Shown here: in pieces, positions 26,483 to 34,990 of the stretch | Position numbering within the stretch: position 1 is the stretch's first letter | Layout of the letters: each line of letters opens with the position of its first letter | Origin: Helicobacter sp. 11-8110 | Lineage (GTDB): Bacteria; Campylobacterota; Campylobacteria; Campylobacterales; Helicobacteraceae | Assembly (NCBI RefSeq): GCF_003288905.1 | Contig: NZ_NHYL01000001.1 | Location: 124,001-188,000, forward strand | Reading direction: 5' to 3' | Length of the DNA stretch: 64,000 bases | The notes under the pieces: model-generated | Told to the model about the DNA's origin: nothing | The model's input: the letters and a program-made list of their open reading frames with translations, nothing else | Databases searched by the model: none | Position numbers and translations under genes: made by a program

Positions 26483-27829
26483 TTAAAAGAGCGAAACCGC
26501 TAAAAATCCGAGAATAACGCTAAAGACAATTGCCAAAACTCCCGGAATTAAAAAGGCGTGATTGAAAATATACTTTCCAATCCTTGTAGAACCTGTGTCA
26601 TCCATCTGCACAGCACCTAGCAAAGTAGGATAAGTTGGAAGCACAAAAAGGGCTGAAACTGCTGCAAATGAAGCAACAAGCATATAAGAATCTCCTGGAT
26701 TTGCCGCTGTAATTCCTAATGCTGCGACAACTACTGGAGTGATAGCTTTAGCGGTTGCTGCTTGAGAGTATAGAAGCATAGCCGCAAAGAAGAATATAAC
26801 AGCAAGTAGTGATGGAACAGCCTTAACCCAATCACCAGCTAGAGTTTTAATCTCTTCTGTATAACCACCAACAAATGTATTACCAAGCCACGCAACACCC
26901 AAAACACATACGCACGCTACCATACCTGATTTGAATACGCTTGTATCGGCTACTTTGCCAACTTCAATTTTACAAAAGATTGTAATAAATGTAGCCACAC
27001 CTAGCATAAAGCTCATAATAGCAGCATCTCTAGGGACAATGACATTTTCTATAAGAACCGGTTTGCCACCGACTTTTGAGATAGCAGTAGCATAAAGCAC
27101 CACACAAAGCACTCCAATAATAAAGATTCCAACAGAAAGCTTTGCACCTTTTTTTAATTCCATATTTTGTGAGCCAATAGGAGCTTGAACTAATCCTTGA
27201 GCTAACCTTTCTTGATAGACAGGGTCTTTGCTTAAATCAAGATCAGTAAATAGAGTTATTACAAAAGCAGTTAGCATACAACCAATAAAAGTAGTAGGAA
27301 TCCAAATTCCAAGTAAAACTGGATAACTCCAACCAAGTGGCTCTAACACACCACTCATATACACCACAGCCGCACTAACAGGACTTGCAGTAATTGCAAT
27401 TTGACTAGAAACAACTGCAATAGAAAGTGGCGCTGATGGCTTAATGTTTTGTTCTTTCGCCACTTCAACAATAACAGGAATCATAGAAAACGCAGTATGG
27501 CCTGTCCCTGCAAGAATTGTTAAAAAATAAGTTACCGTTGGGGCTAAATAGTTGATGTATTTTGGATTAGAACGCAAAATTCTCTCAGCAATTTGAACCA
27601 AATAATCCAAACCTCCTGCAAGTTGCATTGCAGAAATAGCCGCAATTACAGACATAATAATCAAAATAACATCCCAAGGAATAGTGCCTGGTTTCATACC
27701 AAGACAAAGACCTAAGATAACAACGCCGATACCACCAGCGTAACCAATACCGATACCACCAAGTCTAATACCAACAAATATTGCACCCAAAAGAACAATA
27801 ATTTGCAAAATCAACATAATCATTTCCAT
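26483..27829 (-). CDS. dcuA: Anaerobic C4-dicarboxylate transporter (DcuA/DcuB family)
   Basis: This 448-residue inner-membrane carrier exchanges fumarate, malate or aspartate for succinate. It has about 10-12 hydrophobic helices. Family motifs include LAGTGHTAFSMIPVIVEVA and SQIAITASPVSAAVVYMSG. It follows aspA by 9 bases in one operon, the usual pairing: the transporter brings in aspartate or exports succinate, and AspA supplies fumarate for respiration. AAGG lies 8 bases before the ATG at 27829. The DcuA assignment over DcuB rests on the aspA pairing and general resemblance. A strong terminator follows. Confidence 0.9.
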   Translation of the reverse strand: MEMIMLILQIIVLLGAIFVGIRLGGIGIGYAGGIGVVILGLCLGMKPGTIPWDVILIIMSVIAAISAMQLAGGLDYLVQIAERILRSNPKYINYLAPTVTYFLTILAGTGHTAFSMIPVIVEVAKEQNIKPSAPLSIAVVSSQIAITASPVSAAVVYMSGVLEPLGWSYPVLLGIWIPTTFIGCMLTAFVITLFTDLDLSKDPVYQERLAQGLVQAPIGSQNMELKKGAKLSVGIFIIGVLCVVLYATAISKVGGKPVLIENVIVPRDAAIMSFMLGVATFITIFCKIEVGKVADTSVFKSGMVACVCVLGVAWLGNTFVGGYTEEIKTLAGDWVKAVPSLLAVIFFFAAMLLYSQAATAKAITPVVVAALGITAANPGDSYMLVASFAAVSALFVLPTYPTLLGAVQMDDTGSTRIGKYIFNHAFLIPGVLAIVFSVILGFLAVSLF

Positions 27830-27838
27830 TAGCAGACC

Positions 27839-29245
27839 TTATTTCTTTGCTTTCATTTGTGGATTAAGCATATTTTTTGGATCTAATATTTCACTAATTT
27901 CTTCTTTAGATAAATATCCTCTCTCCAAACAAATATCTCCCACTGATTTTCCAGTTTGCAAAGCTTCTTTTGCAATACTTGCGGATTTTTCATATCCCAA
28001 AATTGGATTAAAGGCTGTTACAATCCCAATAGAATTAAGCACAGATTGCTTGCAAGCCTCAGGATTTGCAGTTAAATGCTTAATAGCTTTTTGCGCTAAA
28101 GTTTTCATAGCGTTTTCTAACACAACCAATGAATTAAAAAGCGCATAGGCAATTCCAGGTTCAAATGCGTTAAGCTCAAATTCTCCTCTCTCGCTACAAA
28201 GCATAATAGTTACATCATTGCCAATTACTTCATAGCAAGCTTCACCGACAGCTTCACAAATCACAGGATTTACCTTACCAGGCATAATAGAACTTCCAGG
28301 CTGCATTTTAGGTAAATTAATTTCGCCTAATCCACATCGAGGTCCTGAATTCATTAATCTTAAATCATTAGCAATCTTAGAAAGTCTTACTGCAGCAGTC
28401 TTTAAACAACCACTTACATAAACAAAATCAGCAGTGTCTTGAGTAGCTGCAATCAAATCTTCTGCAGGTCTAAAATTTACTCCAGTAATTTCTTGCATTT
28501 TTCTTTCAACAACATTTTTATAATCTGGATGGCAATTAATTCCTGTTCCAATTGCTGTTGCACCAAGATTTAAAACTTCCATAACCTCTCTTGCAGCTTT
28601 AAGTTTTGCAATATCACTTTTAATGTAACTTGCAAAGGCATTAAAAGTATTTCCCAAAGTAGTTGGCACAGCATCTTCAAGCTCCGTTCTTCCCATTTTA
28701 ATATAATCTTTATATTCCTTAGCTTTTTTAAGAAGCTCTTCTTTTAATTCTTCCATTGCTTCAAGCAAATCCCCTAGCTTCTTATGTGCTGCAACTTTAA
28801 TAGAACTTGGATAAGTATCATTAGTAGATTGCCCCAAATTTGTGTGATCGTTTGGATGAAGGTATTGATATTCACCTTTTTTATGTCCCATACTTTCTAG
28901 TGCAATATTAGTTAGCACTTCATTAACATTCATATTAGTAGAAGTTCCAGCACCACCTTGAATCATATCAACAACAAATTGCTCAATAAACTCTCCTGCA
29001 ATCAATCTATCGCAAGCAGCCGCTAAAGCATCTGCCTTATCCGCATCTAAAACCCCTACTTCTTTATTAGCCAAAGCAGCAGCTTTTTTGACTTGTGCAA
29101 AAGCTTTAATAAAAAATGGATAGTCTCTTAATTTACGCTGTGTCATATGAAAATTATCTACTGCGCGATAAGTTTGCACTCCGTAATAAACATCTTCTGG
29201 TATTTCAAGCTCTCCTATAAAGTCGTGTTCTTTTCGAGTTGCCAT
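27839..29245 (-). CDS. aspA: Aspartate ammonia-lyase
   Basis: This 468-residue cytoplasmic enzyme converts aspartate to fumarate and ammonia. The fumarase/aspartase superfamily signature GSSIMPGKVNP is present, along with GAGTSTNMNVNEV and TNDTYPSS. A very strong ribosome-binding site (TTAGGAGG) precedes the ATG. It is the promoter-proximal gene of aspA-dcuA. The 119-base upstream gap from the MATE gene is almost all A/T, and I see no clear promoter box in it beyond A/T-rich -10-like sequence. Length and motifs are complete. Confidence 0.95.
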   Translation of the reverse strand: MATRKEHDFIGELEIPEDVYYGVQTYRAVDNFHMTQRKLRDYPFFIKAFAQVKKAAALANKEVGVLDADKADALAAACDRLIAGEFIEQFVVDMIQGGAGTSTNMNVNEVLTNIALESMGHKKGEYQYLHPNDHTNLGQSTNDTYPSSIKVAAHKKLGDLLEAMEELKEELLKKAKEYKDYIKMGRTELEDAVPTTLGNTFNAFASYIKSDIAKLKAAREVMEVLNLGATAIGTGINCHPDYKNVVERKMQEITGVNFRPAEDLIAATQDTADFVYVSGCLKTAAVRLSKIANDLRLMNSGPRCGLGEINLPKMQPGSSIMPGKVNPVICEAVGEACYEVIGNDVTIMLCSERGEFELNAFEPGIAYALFNSLVVLENAMKTLAQKAIKHLTANPEACKQSVLNSIGIVTAFNPILGYEKSASIAKEALQTGKSVGDICLERGYLSKEEISEILDPKNMLNPQMKAKK

Positions 29246-29364
29246 AAACTACCTCCTAAAAAAATAATTTTTGAGTAAATACCTAACTCATGAAGACAAT
29301 ACTACTCTTACTTTTATAAACATTTTATTAATAATTTAAATTAATCAAAAACTTAAATTTTTTA

Positions 29365-30717
29365 TTAATATTTGATTTTTAAAATCCCAAATCTTTGTTC
29401 ATAAAATATAACTACCAAAGAAACAAAACTTGCACACAAAATCCCAAGAGGATAGGAAATAATCACTCCTATAAATCCATAAATTTTTGATAATATCAAA
29501 ACAAAAAACAAAGCAAAAAATAAAGTATAGGAAAAAGTAATAATAAATGAACTTGTTGTTCTTTGAATGGATTGAAAGAAAATTGCACTGACAATATTAA
29601 CCCCCAAAAGAACATAACCTAAAAAATAAATATCCATAGCTACTTTTACATCATTAATCAAACTAGGATCGCGCAAAACAATATTATCTTGCAAAAACAA
29701 AGGAACAATCAAAGGCGACAGACAATAAAAACTAATATAAAGCGCCACTCCTCCCAATAAACTAAACCCCAAACCAAAATAAAAAACTTCTTTTACTCTT
29801 TTAAAAAGCTTAGCCCCATAATTAAAACTTGCAATAGGCTGAATCCCTTGAGCCATTGATAATAAAATGGTAAAAGGTATGATACCTACATACATTAAAA
29901 CACTATAAATCGCCAATCCCCTATCTCCAGCAATTCCAACAATAGTATGATTAAAAATTAACATCATCATACTTACACTAATTTCAGAGCTACTTTGAGG
30001 GATACCATTTTTGGTTGCCATCAAAATTGCATAAATATCAAAAGCTTTGATTAAAAATAAATCTCCCTTTTTGCGTAAAAAATGTTGTAATAAAATACAC
30101 ATTCCAATCCCATGCCCCAAAATTGTAGCCAAAGCACTTGAGTGAATCCCCCACTCTAAAACAAATAAAAAAAGATAATTTAAAACAATATTCATCAAAG
30201 CCCCAACTATCATTGCTATCATCGCCAAAATAGGCTGTTTATCATTGATGGCAAAAATATCAAGCATTGGGTGTAAGACAATAATAAAAGCCCCCAAATA
30301 AATAATCTCTGTATATTCTATAACCAAAGGCAATAAAGTCTCACTAGATCCAAGATACAAGGCAATCGTATCGCTAAAACAATAGAGTATGATTCCGCCC
30401 ACCAAAGAAGTAAAAACTGCAAAATAAAAAACGGAGCTAAAGATGATTCTAGCCCTAAAAGGCTTTCCTTTTCCCAAAAAATAAGAACTCATCGCTGCAG
30501 CGCCTACACTAAAAAGCAATTCAAAGGCAATAAGGATGGGAAAAATGGGCCACGCAATCCCAATGGCAGCTAAGGCATTTTCGCCTAACTTTTTACCCAC
30601 AAAGATTCCATCAATAGTGGAATAAGTTGATAAAGCTAGCATTGCAACCAATGAGGGTAAAAAATAAGTGAAAAATAATCTTGGAATTGTGGCTGTTTTT
30701 AAATCAATTTTACTCAT
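29365..30717 (-). CDS. MATE family efflux transporter
   Basis: This 450-residue membrane protein has about twelve helices in two MatE halves (first with TYSTIDGIFVGKKLGENALAA, second with NGIPQSSSEISVSMMMLIFN and ASFNYGAKLFKRVKE). Such proteins export drugs or metabolites in exchange for H+ or Na+. The ATG at 30717 is preferred over one 30 bases upstream because it gives the compact ATGAGTAA overlap of 8 bases with the end of hemD and has GGAA at a usable distance. The close coupling to hemD may be only organisational; a haem-related substrate is not supported by the sequence. Confidence 0.88.
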   Translation of the reverse strand: MSKIDLKTATIPRLFFTYFLPSLVAMLALSTYSTIDGIFVGKKLGENALAAIGIAWPIFPILIAFELLFSVGAAAMSSYFLGKGKPFRARIIFSSVFYFAVFTSLVGGIILYCFSDTIALYLGSSETLLPLVIEYTEIIYLGAFIIVLHPMLDIFAINDKQPILAMIAMIVGALMNIVLNYLFLFVLEWGIHSSALATILGHGIGMCILLQHFLRKKGDLFLIKAFDIYAILMATKNGIPQSSSEISVSMMMLIFNHTIVGIAGDRGLAIYSVLMYVGIIPFTILLSMAQGIQPIASFNYGAKLFKRVKEVFYFGLGFSLLGGVALYISFYCLSPLIVPLFLQDNIVLRDPSLINDVKVAMDIYFLGYVLLGVNIVSAIFFQSIQRTTSSFIITFSYTLFFALFFVLILSKIYGFIGVIISYPLGILCASFVSLVVIFYEQRFGILKIKY

Positions 30718-31405
30718 TATTATTTTCCATAGCAAGTTCTTTAGCAAATTCTAATGAATTTTCTATGTCAATTTTAGGCGAAAGCAATATTTTTGCTTTT
30801 TCCCCTAAAAGTTCCTTTGCCACTTTAGCAGTGCTTTTACCAATACAAAGTGCCAAGTAGCTATCTCTCCAAGCATAATTTTTTAAAAAAGCCTTAAGAC
30901 TTGAGGGGGCACTAAAAAAGAAAATAGAATCATCGCTAATTCTCTGTTTATCAACCTCAGGAATCGATAAAATTTTAGTCTCATACAAAATTGATTCACT
31001 CACCAAAATCCCTCCATTTCTTAAAATTTCTACGAGATTAGAAGCGACTTTTTTAGCGCGAATAAAAAGCACTTTTTTTTTCTGTAAAATCTCTACTAAT
31101 TCCTTACCAAATAAATCCCCATAAGCAGTAGAAGCTACAAATTCTACCTTGCCACCAAAACTTTCCAACACTTTTTTACTTCCCTCTCCAATCACATAAC
31201 AAGGCAGATTCTGGCATTCTTTAGGAGCAAAATGCTCTAAGGCAAAAACGGCATTTTTGGAAGTAAAAAGCAAACCATCTACTTCTTTAATCTTTTGTTT
31301 AAGCGCAGAATCTTCTATAAAGCAAATTTCTAAAAGCTCCAAATATTCCACTGCTTTGATTGTTTTATTTGTATTTTTTTTTGTGATATAATAAACTCTT
31401 TTCAT
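30710..31405 (-). CDS. hemD: Uroporphyrinogen-III synthase
   Basis: This 231-residue protein is assigned to HemD, which closes hydroxymethylbilane with ring inversion in haem synthesis. The family is poorly conserved, but the two-domain pattern is visible: VDGLLFTSKNAVFALEHF and CYVIGEGSKKVLESFG in the first half, KKVLFIRAKKVASNLVEIL in the middle, and SIFFFSAPSSLKAFLKNY with LALCIGKSTAKVAKEL in the second. The last 8 bases overlap the MATE gene. The 36-base gap to the divergent rhodanese gene must hold, or share, both promoters. Ribosome-binding signal is weak. Confidence 0.85.
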   Translation of the reverse strand: MKRVYYITKKNTNKTIKAVEYLELLEICFIEDSALKQKIKEVDGLLFTSKNAVFALEHFAPKECQNLPCYVIGEGSKKVLESFGGKVEFVASTAYGDLFGKELVEILQKKKVLFIRAKKVASNLVEILRNGGILVSESILYETKILSIPEVDKQRISDDSIFFFSAPSSLKAFLKNYAWRDSYLALCIGKSTAKVAKELLGEKAKILLSPKIDIENSLEFAKELAMENNNE

Positions 31406-31441
31406 TCTTTGATTCTAGCTAAAATTTCATAAAGGGTACAA

Positions 31442-31768
31442 ATGTATATTAAAAATAAAAGCTTAGCTAAGCCAATTGATTTGCAAAATGATAAACTTGA
31501 TAATTGCATCATTATTGACTTACGCTCTAGAGGATATTTTCTCATTAGTCATATTTCCAATGCGCTTAATCTTGTTTCTCTTTCGCGAATTGGTTTTATT
31601 GCGCAAGAAAATCCCGATAAAAGAATCGTGCTTTATTGTCATAGTGGAGCAAGCGCAGCGGATTTTGGGAGTAAATTAGTTGAGATGGGATATAAGAATA
31701 TTTATTATTTAGATGAAAATTTCTTTAATCTCCCCAAAATGGGAATTTCTATTCAATACAACACTTAA
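31442..31768 (+). CDS. Rhodanese-like sulfurtransferase
   Basis: This 108-residue single-domain rhodanese has the active-site loop LYCHSGASAADFGSKLVEMG, with Cys as the persulfide carrier, and an N-terminal IIDLRSRGYFLISHISNALN matching the usual D-x-R-x4-F-x3-HI-x-GA start. It is probably cytoplasmic and its sulfur acceptor is unknown. AAAGGG lies 5 bases before the ATG. It is divergent from hemD and convergent with the phosphatase gene, which ends 3 bases away. Confidence 0.88.
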   Translation: MYIKNKSLAKPIDLQNDKLDNCIIIDLRSRGYFLISHISNALNLVSLSRIGFIAQENPDKRIVLYCHSGASAADFGSKLVEMGYKNIYYLDENFFNLPKMGISIQYNT

Positions 31769-31771
31769 AGA

Positions 31772-32230
31772 CTAATCTTTAATCGTGCTATAAAGTGCTT
31801 TAATCGCCACTTCAAGCATAGTATAAATTTTCTCAAATCCTTCTAAATTTTTATAATGATAGGGATCAGGTATATCTTGACCCTCTAGCCCAAAATCTCC
31901 CATAAGTTTGACTTTTTCTTTTTTAAATCCCATTGAAAGCAAGTCTTGATAGTTTTGCCTATCCATTGCTACAATATAATCAAAAGAATCATCACCATAA
32001 ACATTAACCCTTCGCCCTCTTAGCTGTGAAATATCAATTTTATATTTTTTGGCAATCGCAATAGAATAAGCACAGGGTGGTTCATCAATATGCCAACCAC
32101 TTGTTCCTGCCGAATCAATCTTGAGATTCAAACCCTCTTTTTGCGCCAAATGCTTTGCAATCCCCTCTGCCAAAGGAGATCGGCAAATATTTCCCAAACA
32201 AACAAAAAGAATTGAATGGACTTTTTGCAT
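31772..32230 (-). CDS. Low-molecular-weight protein-tyrosine phosphatase
   Basis: This 152-residue enzyme has the catalytic P-loop VCLGNICRSPLAEG (CxxxxxR-S) near the N-terminus and the general-acid Asp in DIPDPYHY near residue 125. Substrates are unknown; in other bacteria such enzymes act on tyrosine kinases or arginine phosphate. The ATG at 32230, 7 bases after AAGGA, is preferred to a TTG one codon upstream. It follows asd by 15 bases and ends the gyrA-to-phosphatase run. Confidence 0.92.
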   Translation of the reverse strand: MQKVHSILFVCLGNICRSPLAEGIAKHLAQKEGLNLKIDSAGTSGWHIDEPPCAYSIAIAKKYKIDISQLRGRRVNVYGDDSFDYIVAMDRQNYQDLLSMGFKKEKVKLMGDFGLEGQDIPDPYHYKNLEGFEKIYTMLEVAIKALYSTIKD

Positions 32231-32245
32231 CAATTTTTCCTTGAT

Positions 32246-33271
32246 TTACTTTTGCATTTCTGCCCATTTTTGCGCAATTCTTACTGCATTAGTAGCTGCG
32301 CCAACGCGAATTTGATCTGCCACGCACCAAAGGTGTAAAATCTTTTTATCATAATTATCAACACGGATTCTACCCACATAAGTCTCATCAGTATCTGTTG
32401 CCAAAGAAGGCATAGGGTAAGATTTTTCTTTAGGACTATCAATGACAACTACTGATTCTGCTTTTCTTAAAACTTCTCTAGCTTCCTCTGCACTCACTTC
32501 TTGTTCAAAAGCAATGGTGATAGATTCGCTATGACTTCTTAAAACAGGCACACGCACACAAGTTGCACTCACTGCAAATTCACTATGCATAATCTTATTG
32601 GTCTCATTAACCATTTTCATTTCTTCTTTTGTGTAATCATTATCCAAAAACACATCAATATGTGGAATAAGATTAAGTGCAATTCGATGAGGGAATGCCT
32701 TTGGCTCTACTGAATCCATATTAAATTCAAAAAACTTCTGCATTTGCAAGACTAATTCCTCCATTCCCTTTTTGCCCGCACCTGAAACAGCTTGATAAGT
32801 GCTAACATCCACTCTTTTGATTTTAAAAGCATTGTGTAAAGGTGCTAGAACTTGCACCATTTGTATGGTTGAACAATTAGGGTTTGCGATGATTCCAACT
32901 TTCTCCCACAATGCAATATCCTGCGGATTTACCTCAGGCACAACCAAAGGCACATCTTTTTGCATTCTAAAATGACTAGTATTATCAATCACAACAGCCC
33001 CAGCCCTAGCGGCACTTGGCGCAAATTCCGCACTCACACTTCCACCTGCAGAAAAAAAGGCAATCTCAATTTCTTCTTCTTCAAAAACACTATGAGTAAG
33101 CTCCTTTACCTTATAGGCTTCATCTTTATAAGTAATTTCTCTCCCCACGCTTCTTGCACTCGCCAAAGGCACAAGTTTATTAATAGGAAAATTTCTTTCT
33201 TCTAGAATCTTAAAAATCTCTTCACCAACAGCTCCAGTAGCCCCAACAACAGCAACATTAAACTTTTTCAT
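32246..33271 (-). CDS. asd: Aspartate-semialdehyde dehydrogenase
   Basis: This 341-residue enzyme reduces aspartyl phosphate to the semialdehyde, the branch point to lysine/diaminopimelate, threonine and methionine. The NADP-binding start VAVVGATGAVGEE, the catalytic Cys in IANPNCSTIQMV, and the later Gln/His region (YQAVSGAGKKGMEEL) are all present. AAGGAG lies 7 bases before the ATG at 33271; the TTG two codons earlier is less likely. It sits 10 bases after flgR, so it is probably cotranscribed with it. Confidence 0.95.
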   Translation of the reverse strand: MKKFNVAVVGATGAVGEEIFKILEERNFPINKLVPLASARSVGREITYKDEAYKVKELTHSVFEEEEIEIAFFSAGGSVSAEFAPSAARAGAVVIDNTSHFRMQKDVPLVVPEVNPQDIALWEKVGIIANPNCSTIQMVQVLAPLHNAFKIKRVDVSTYQAVSGAGKKGMEELVLQMQKFFEFNMDSVEPKAFPHRIALNLIPHIDVFLDNDYTKEEMKMVNETNKIMHSEFAVSATCVRVPVLRSHSESITIAFEQEVSAEEAREVLRKAESVVVIDSPKEKSYPMPSLATDTDETYVGRIRVDNYDKKILHLWCVADQIRVGAATNAVRIAQKWAEMQK

Positions 33272-33281
33272 AAACAACTCC

Positions 33282-34580
33282 TTAAAAATTAATATGGTAA
33301 TGTTTTATTTTTTCTAACAATACTTGCTTTTGCATTCCCAAAAGCTCAGCTGCACTATCTATATCCGAATCAGACACCTTTAGCGCTTCATAAATCAATT
33401 CTTCCTCTAAATTAGCGATTTTTTTAGCTCCACCACTTTCTCTAGAACTTAAAAACAAATCCTCAGGCATAATAGTGTCATCTTCACACAAAATCGCAGC
33501 CCGCTCCACAACCGACAAAAGCTCCCTAATATTTCCAGGCCACCTATAAGAAAGCAATTGTTCTTTTGCTCCTTCTCCCCATTTTTTCTTTCCCACTCCA
33601 TATTGCTTATCTACTTCCTCTAGTTTCCATTCACAAAGCGGAATAATCTCCTCTGTCCTTTCGCGTAATGGTGGAATATGAATAGGAATTGTTTGTAGTC
33701 TAAAAAATAAATCTTCCCTAAACTCACCCTTTTTAATCTTTTTTTGAATGTCTGCATTAGTGGCTGCAATAAAGCGTATATCCACTTTAATTGGCTTACT
33801 ACTCCCAAGTCTTACAATCTCTTTTTCTTGCAAAACGCGCAAAAGCTTTGCTTGGAGACTAGCAGGCATTTCTCCAATTTCATCTAAAAACACACTTCCG
33901 CCATTAGCACTTTCAAACTTCCCTGCTCTCCCTTCTGTTGCATCTGTAAAGGCACCCTTTTCATAACCAAAAAGCTCTGATTCAAGAAGATTATCAGGAA
34001 TTGCTGCCATATTAATTGCAACAAAAGGCGCTTTTGCTCTAAGAGAATTATTGTGAATATAATTAGCAAACACTTCTTTTCCAACCCCGCTCTCTCCCAA
34101 CAATAAAATTGATGCATCAGTTTTAGCAGCTTTATTTGCAAGCATTAGAGCTTTTTGCAATGCTGGAGAAGTGGAGATAAAGCTTTGCCCTTCAGCTTCT
34201 TCACTTTTTTTAGGGATTTTAGCGATTATTTCTTTGGCTTTTTTAGCACGATGAATCGCTGCCACCAGAGTTTCAATATCAAAAGGTTTAGTTAGAAAAT
34301 CTTTCACTCCAAGCCTAATTGAATCAATTGCCTTATTTAAAGTCGCATTACCCGTGATAATCAAGGCTTCATAACGCCCATTTAATTCCCTTAAAAACTC
34401 AATTCCATCCATTTGTGGCATATTAATATCAGTGATAATTAAATCAATGCTATCATCAAGTTTTTTGAGTGCATCTTTAGCGTTTTTAAAGCTCACAACT
34501 TCAAATTCTTCATATTCACCAAGGGCAATCTCTAAAGACTTCCTCATATTAATATCATCTTCAACAATAGCTAACTTCAT
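33282..34580 (-). CDS. flgR: Sigma-54-dependent flagellar response regulator FlgR
   Basis: This 432-residue NtrC-type activator is assigned to FlgR by its place beside gyrA, as in H. pylori. The receiver domain (about 1-120) has phosphorylation Asp in LIITDINMPQMDG and the Lys in FLTKPF. The AAA+ domain has Walker A GESGVGKE, the sigma-54 contact loop GAFTDA (instead of the common GAFTGA) and Walker B VFLDEIGEM. A short Fis-like helix-turn-helix remains at the C-terminus (DIDSAAELLGMQKQVLLEKI), whereas H. pylori FlgR is known to lack a DNA-binding domain. The start ATG overlaps the upstream stop (TGATG) with AAGGAG 5 bases away. The cognate kinase FlgS is not here. Confidence 0.92.
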   Translation of the reverse strand: MKLAIVEDDINMRKSLEIALGEYEEFEVVSFKNAKDALKKLDDSIDLIITDINMPQMDGIEFLRELNGRYEALIITGNATLNKAIDSIRLGVKDFLTKPFDIETLVAAIHRAKKAKEIIAKIPKKSEEAEGQSFISTSPALQKALMLANKAAKTDASILLLGESGVGKEVFANYIHNNSLRAKAPFVAINMAAIPDNLLESELFGYEKGAFTDATEGRAGKFESANGGSVFLDEIGEMPASLQAKLLRVLQEKEIVRLGSSKPIKVDIRFIAATNADIQKKIKKGEFREDLFFRLQTIPIHIPPLRERTEEIIPLCEWKLEEVDKQYGVGKKKWGEGAKEQLLSYRWPGNIRELLSVVERAAILCEDDTIMPEDLFLSSRESGGAKKIANLEEELIYEALKVSDSDIDSAAELLGMQKQVLLEKIKHYHINF

Positions 34581-34990
34581 CACTTCTCCTTTTTATTTGC
34601 TACAAGATGATAGATTGTAGCAATCCCCCTTTCATATTCAACTTTAATGCGCGTTGCAGGGATTGATAAAAGGCTTACAAACTCGCCTTGATAATTAGAA
34701 GCTTTGCTTCTATCTTCTAGCTTCACACCCCATTTAAAAAAACATTCTAAAATTTCCTCTTTTGCAAAATCTAAAAATTCTCTTTCGCTTTTACTATTAT
34801 GCACAATCTCGCATTTTTTATAAGGATTTTTAATTTTATCCAACAAATTAGCGCTCAACATTGCAGGAGAAAAATAATATTTTTCATTCAAAATAATTCC
34901 ATTTTTAATAGCTACCCTATAAGAAAAGATATACTCTGCAGCCCCTGCAACAATACTGCAAATCATAATTCCAAAGAATATTTTATGCAT
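34580..34990 (-). CDS. Small exported protein between gyrA and flgR
   Basis: I do not recognise a characterised family. The 136-residue protein starts with a signal-peptide-like helix (KIFFGIMICSIVAGAAEYIF), so it is probably periplasmic or membrane-anchored. The rest is a mixed alpha/beta sequence with two Cys (CEIVHNS and LECFFKWG). The location matches that of the hypothetical gene HP0702 between gyrA and flgR in H. pylori, so this is a conserved neighbourhood gene. It overlaps gyrA by one base (TAATG) and flgR by one base (TGATG), so all three are translationally coupled. Function unknown. Confidence 0.75.
   Translation of the reverse strand: MHKIFFGIMICSIVAGAAEYIFSYRVAIKNGIILNEKYYFSPAMLSANLLDKIKNPYKKCEIVHNSKSEREFLDFAKEEILECFFKWGVKLEDRSKASNYQGEFVSLLSIPATRIKVEYERGIATIYHLVANKKEK

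Noticed and set aside
29246-29364. A/T-rich inverted repeat upstream of aspA as an operator
   Set aside because: The symmetry consists only of A/T runs (ATTAAT/TTTAAAT) and is not distinguishable from background.
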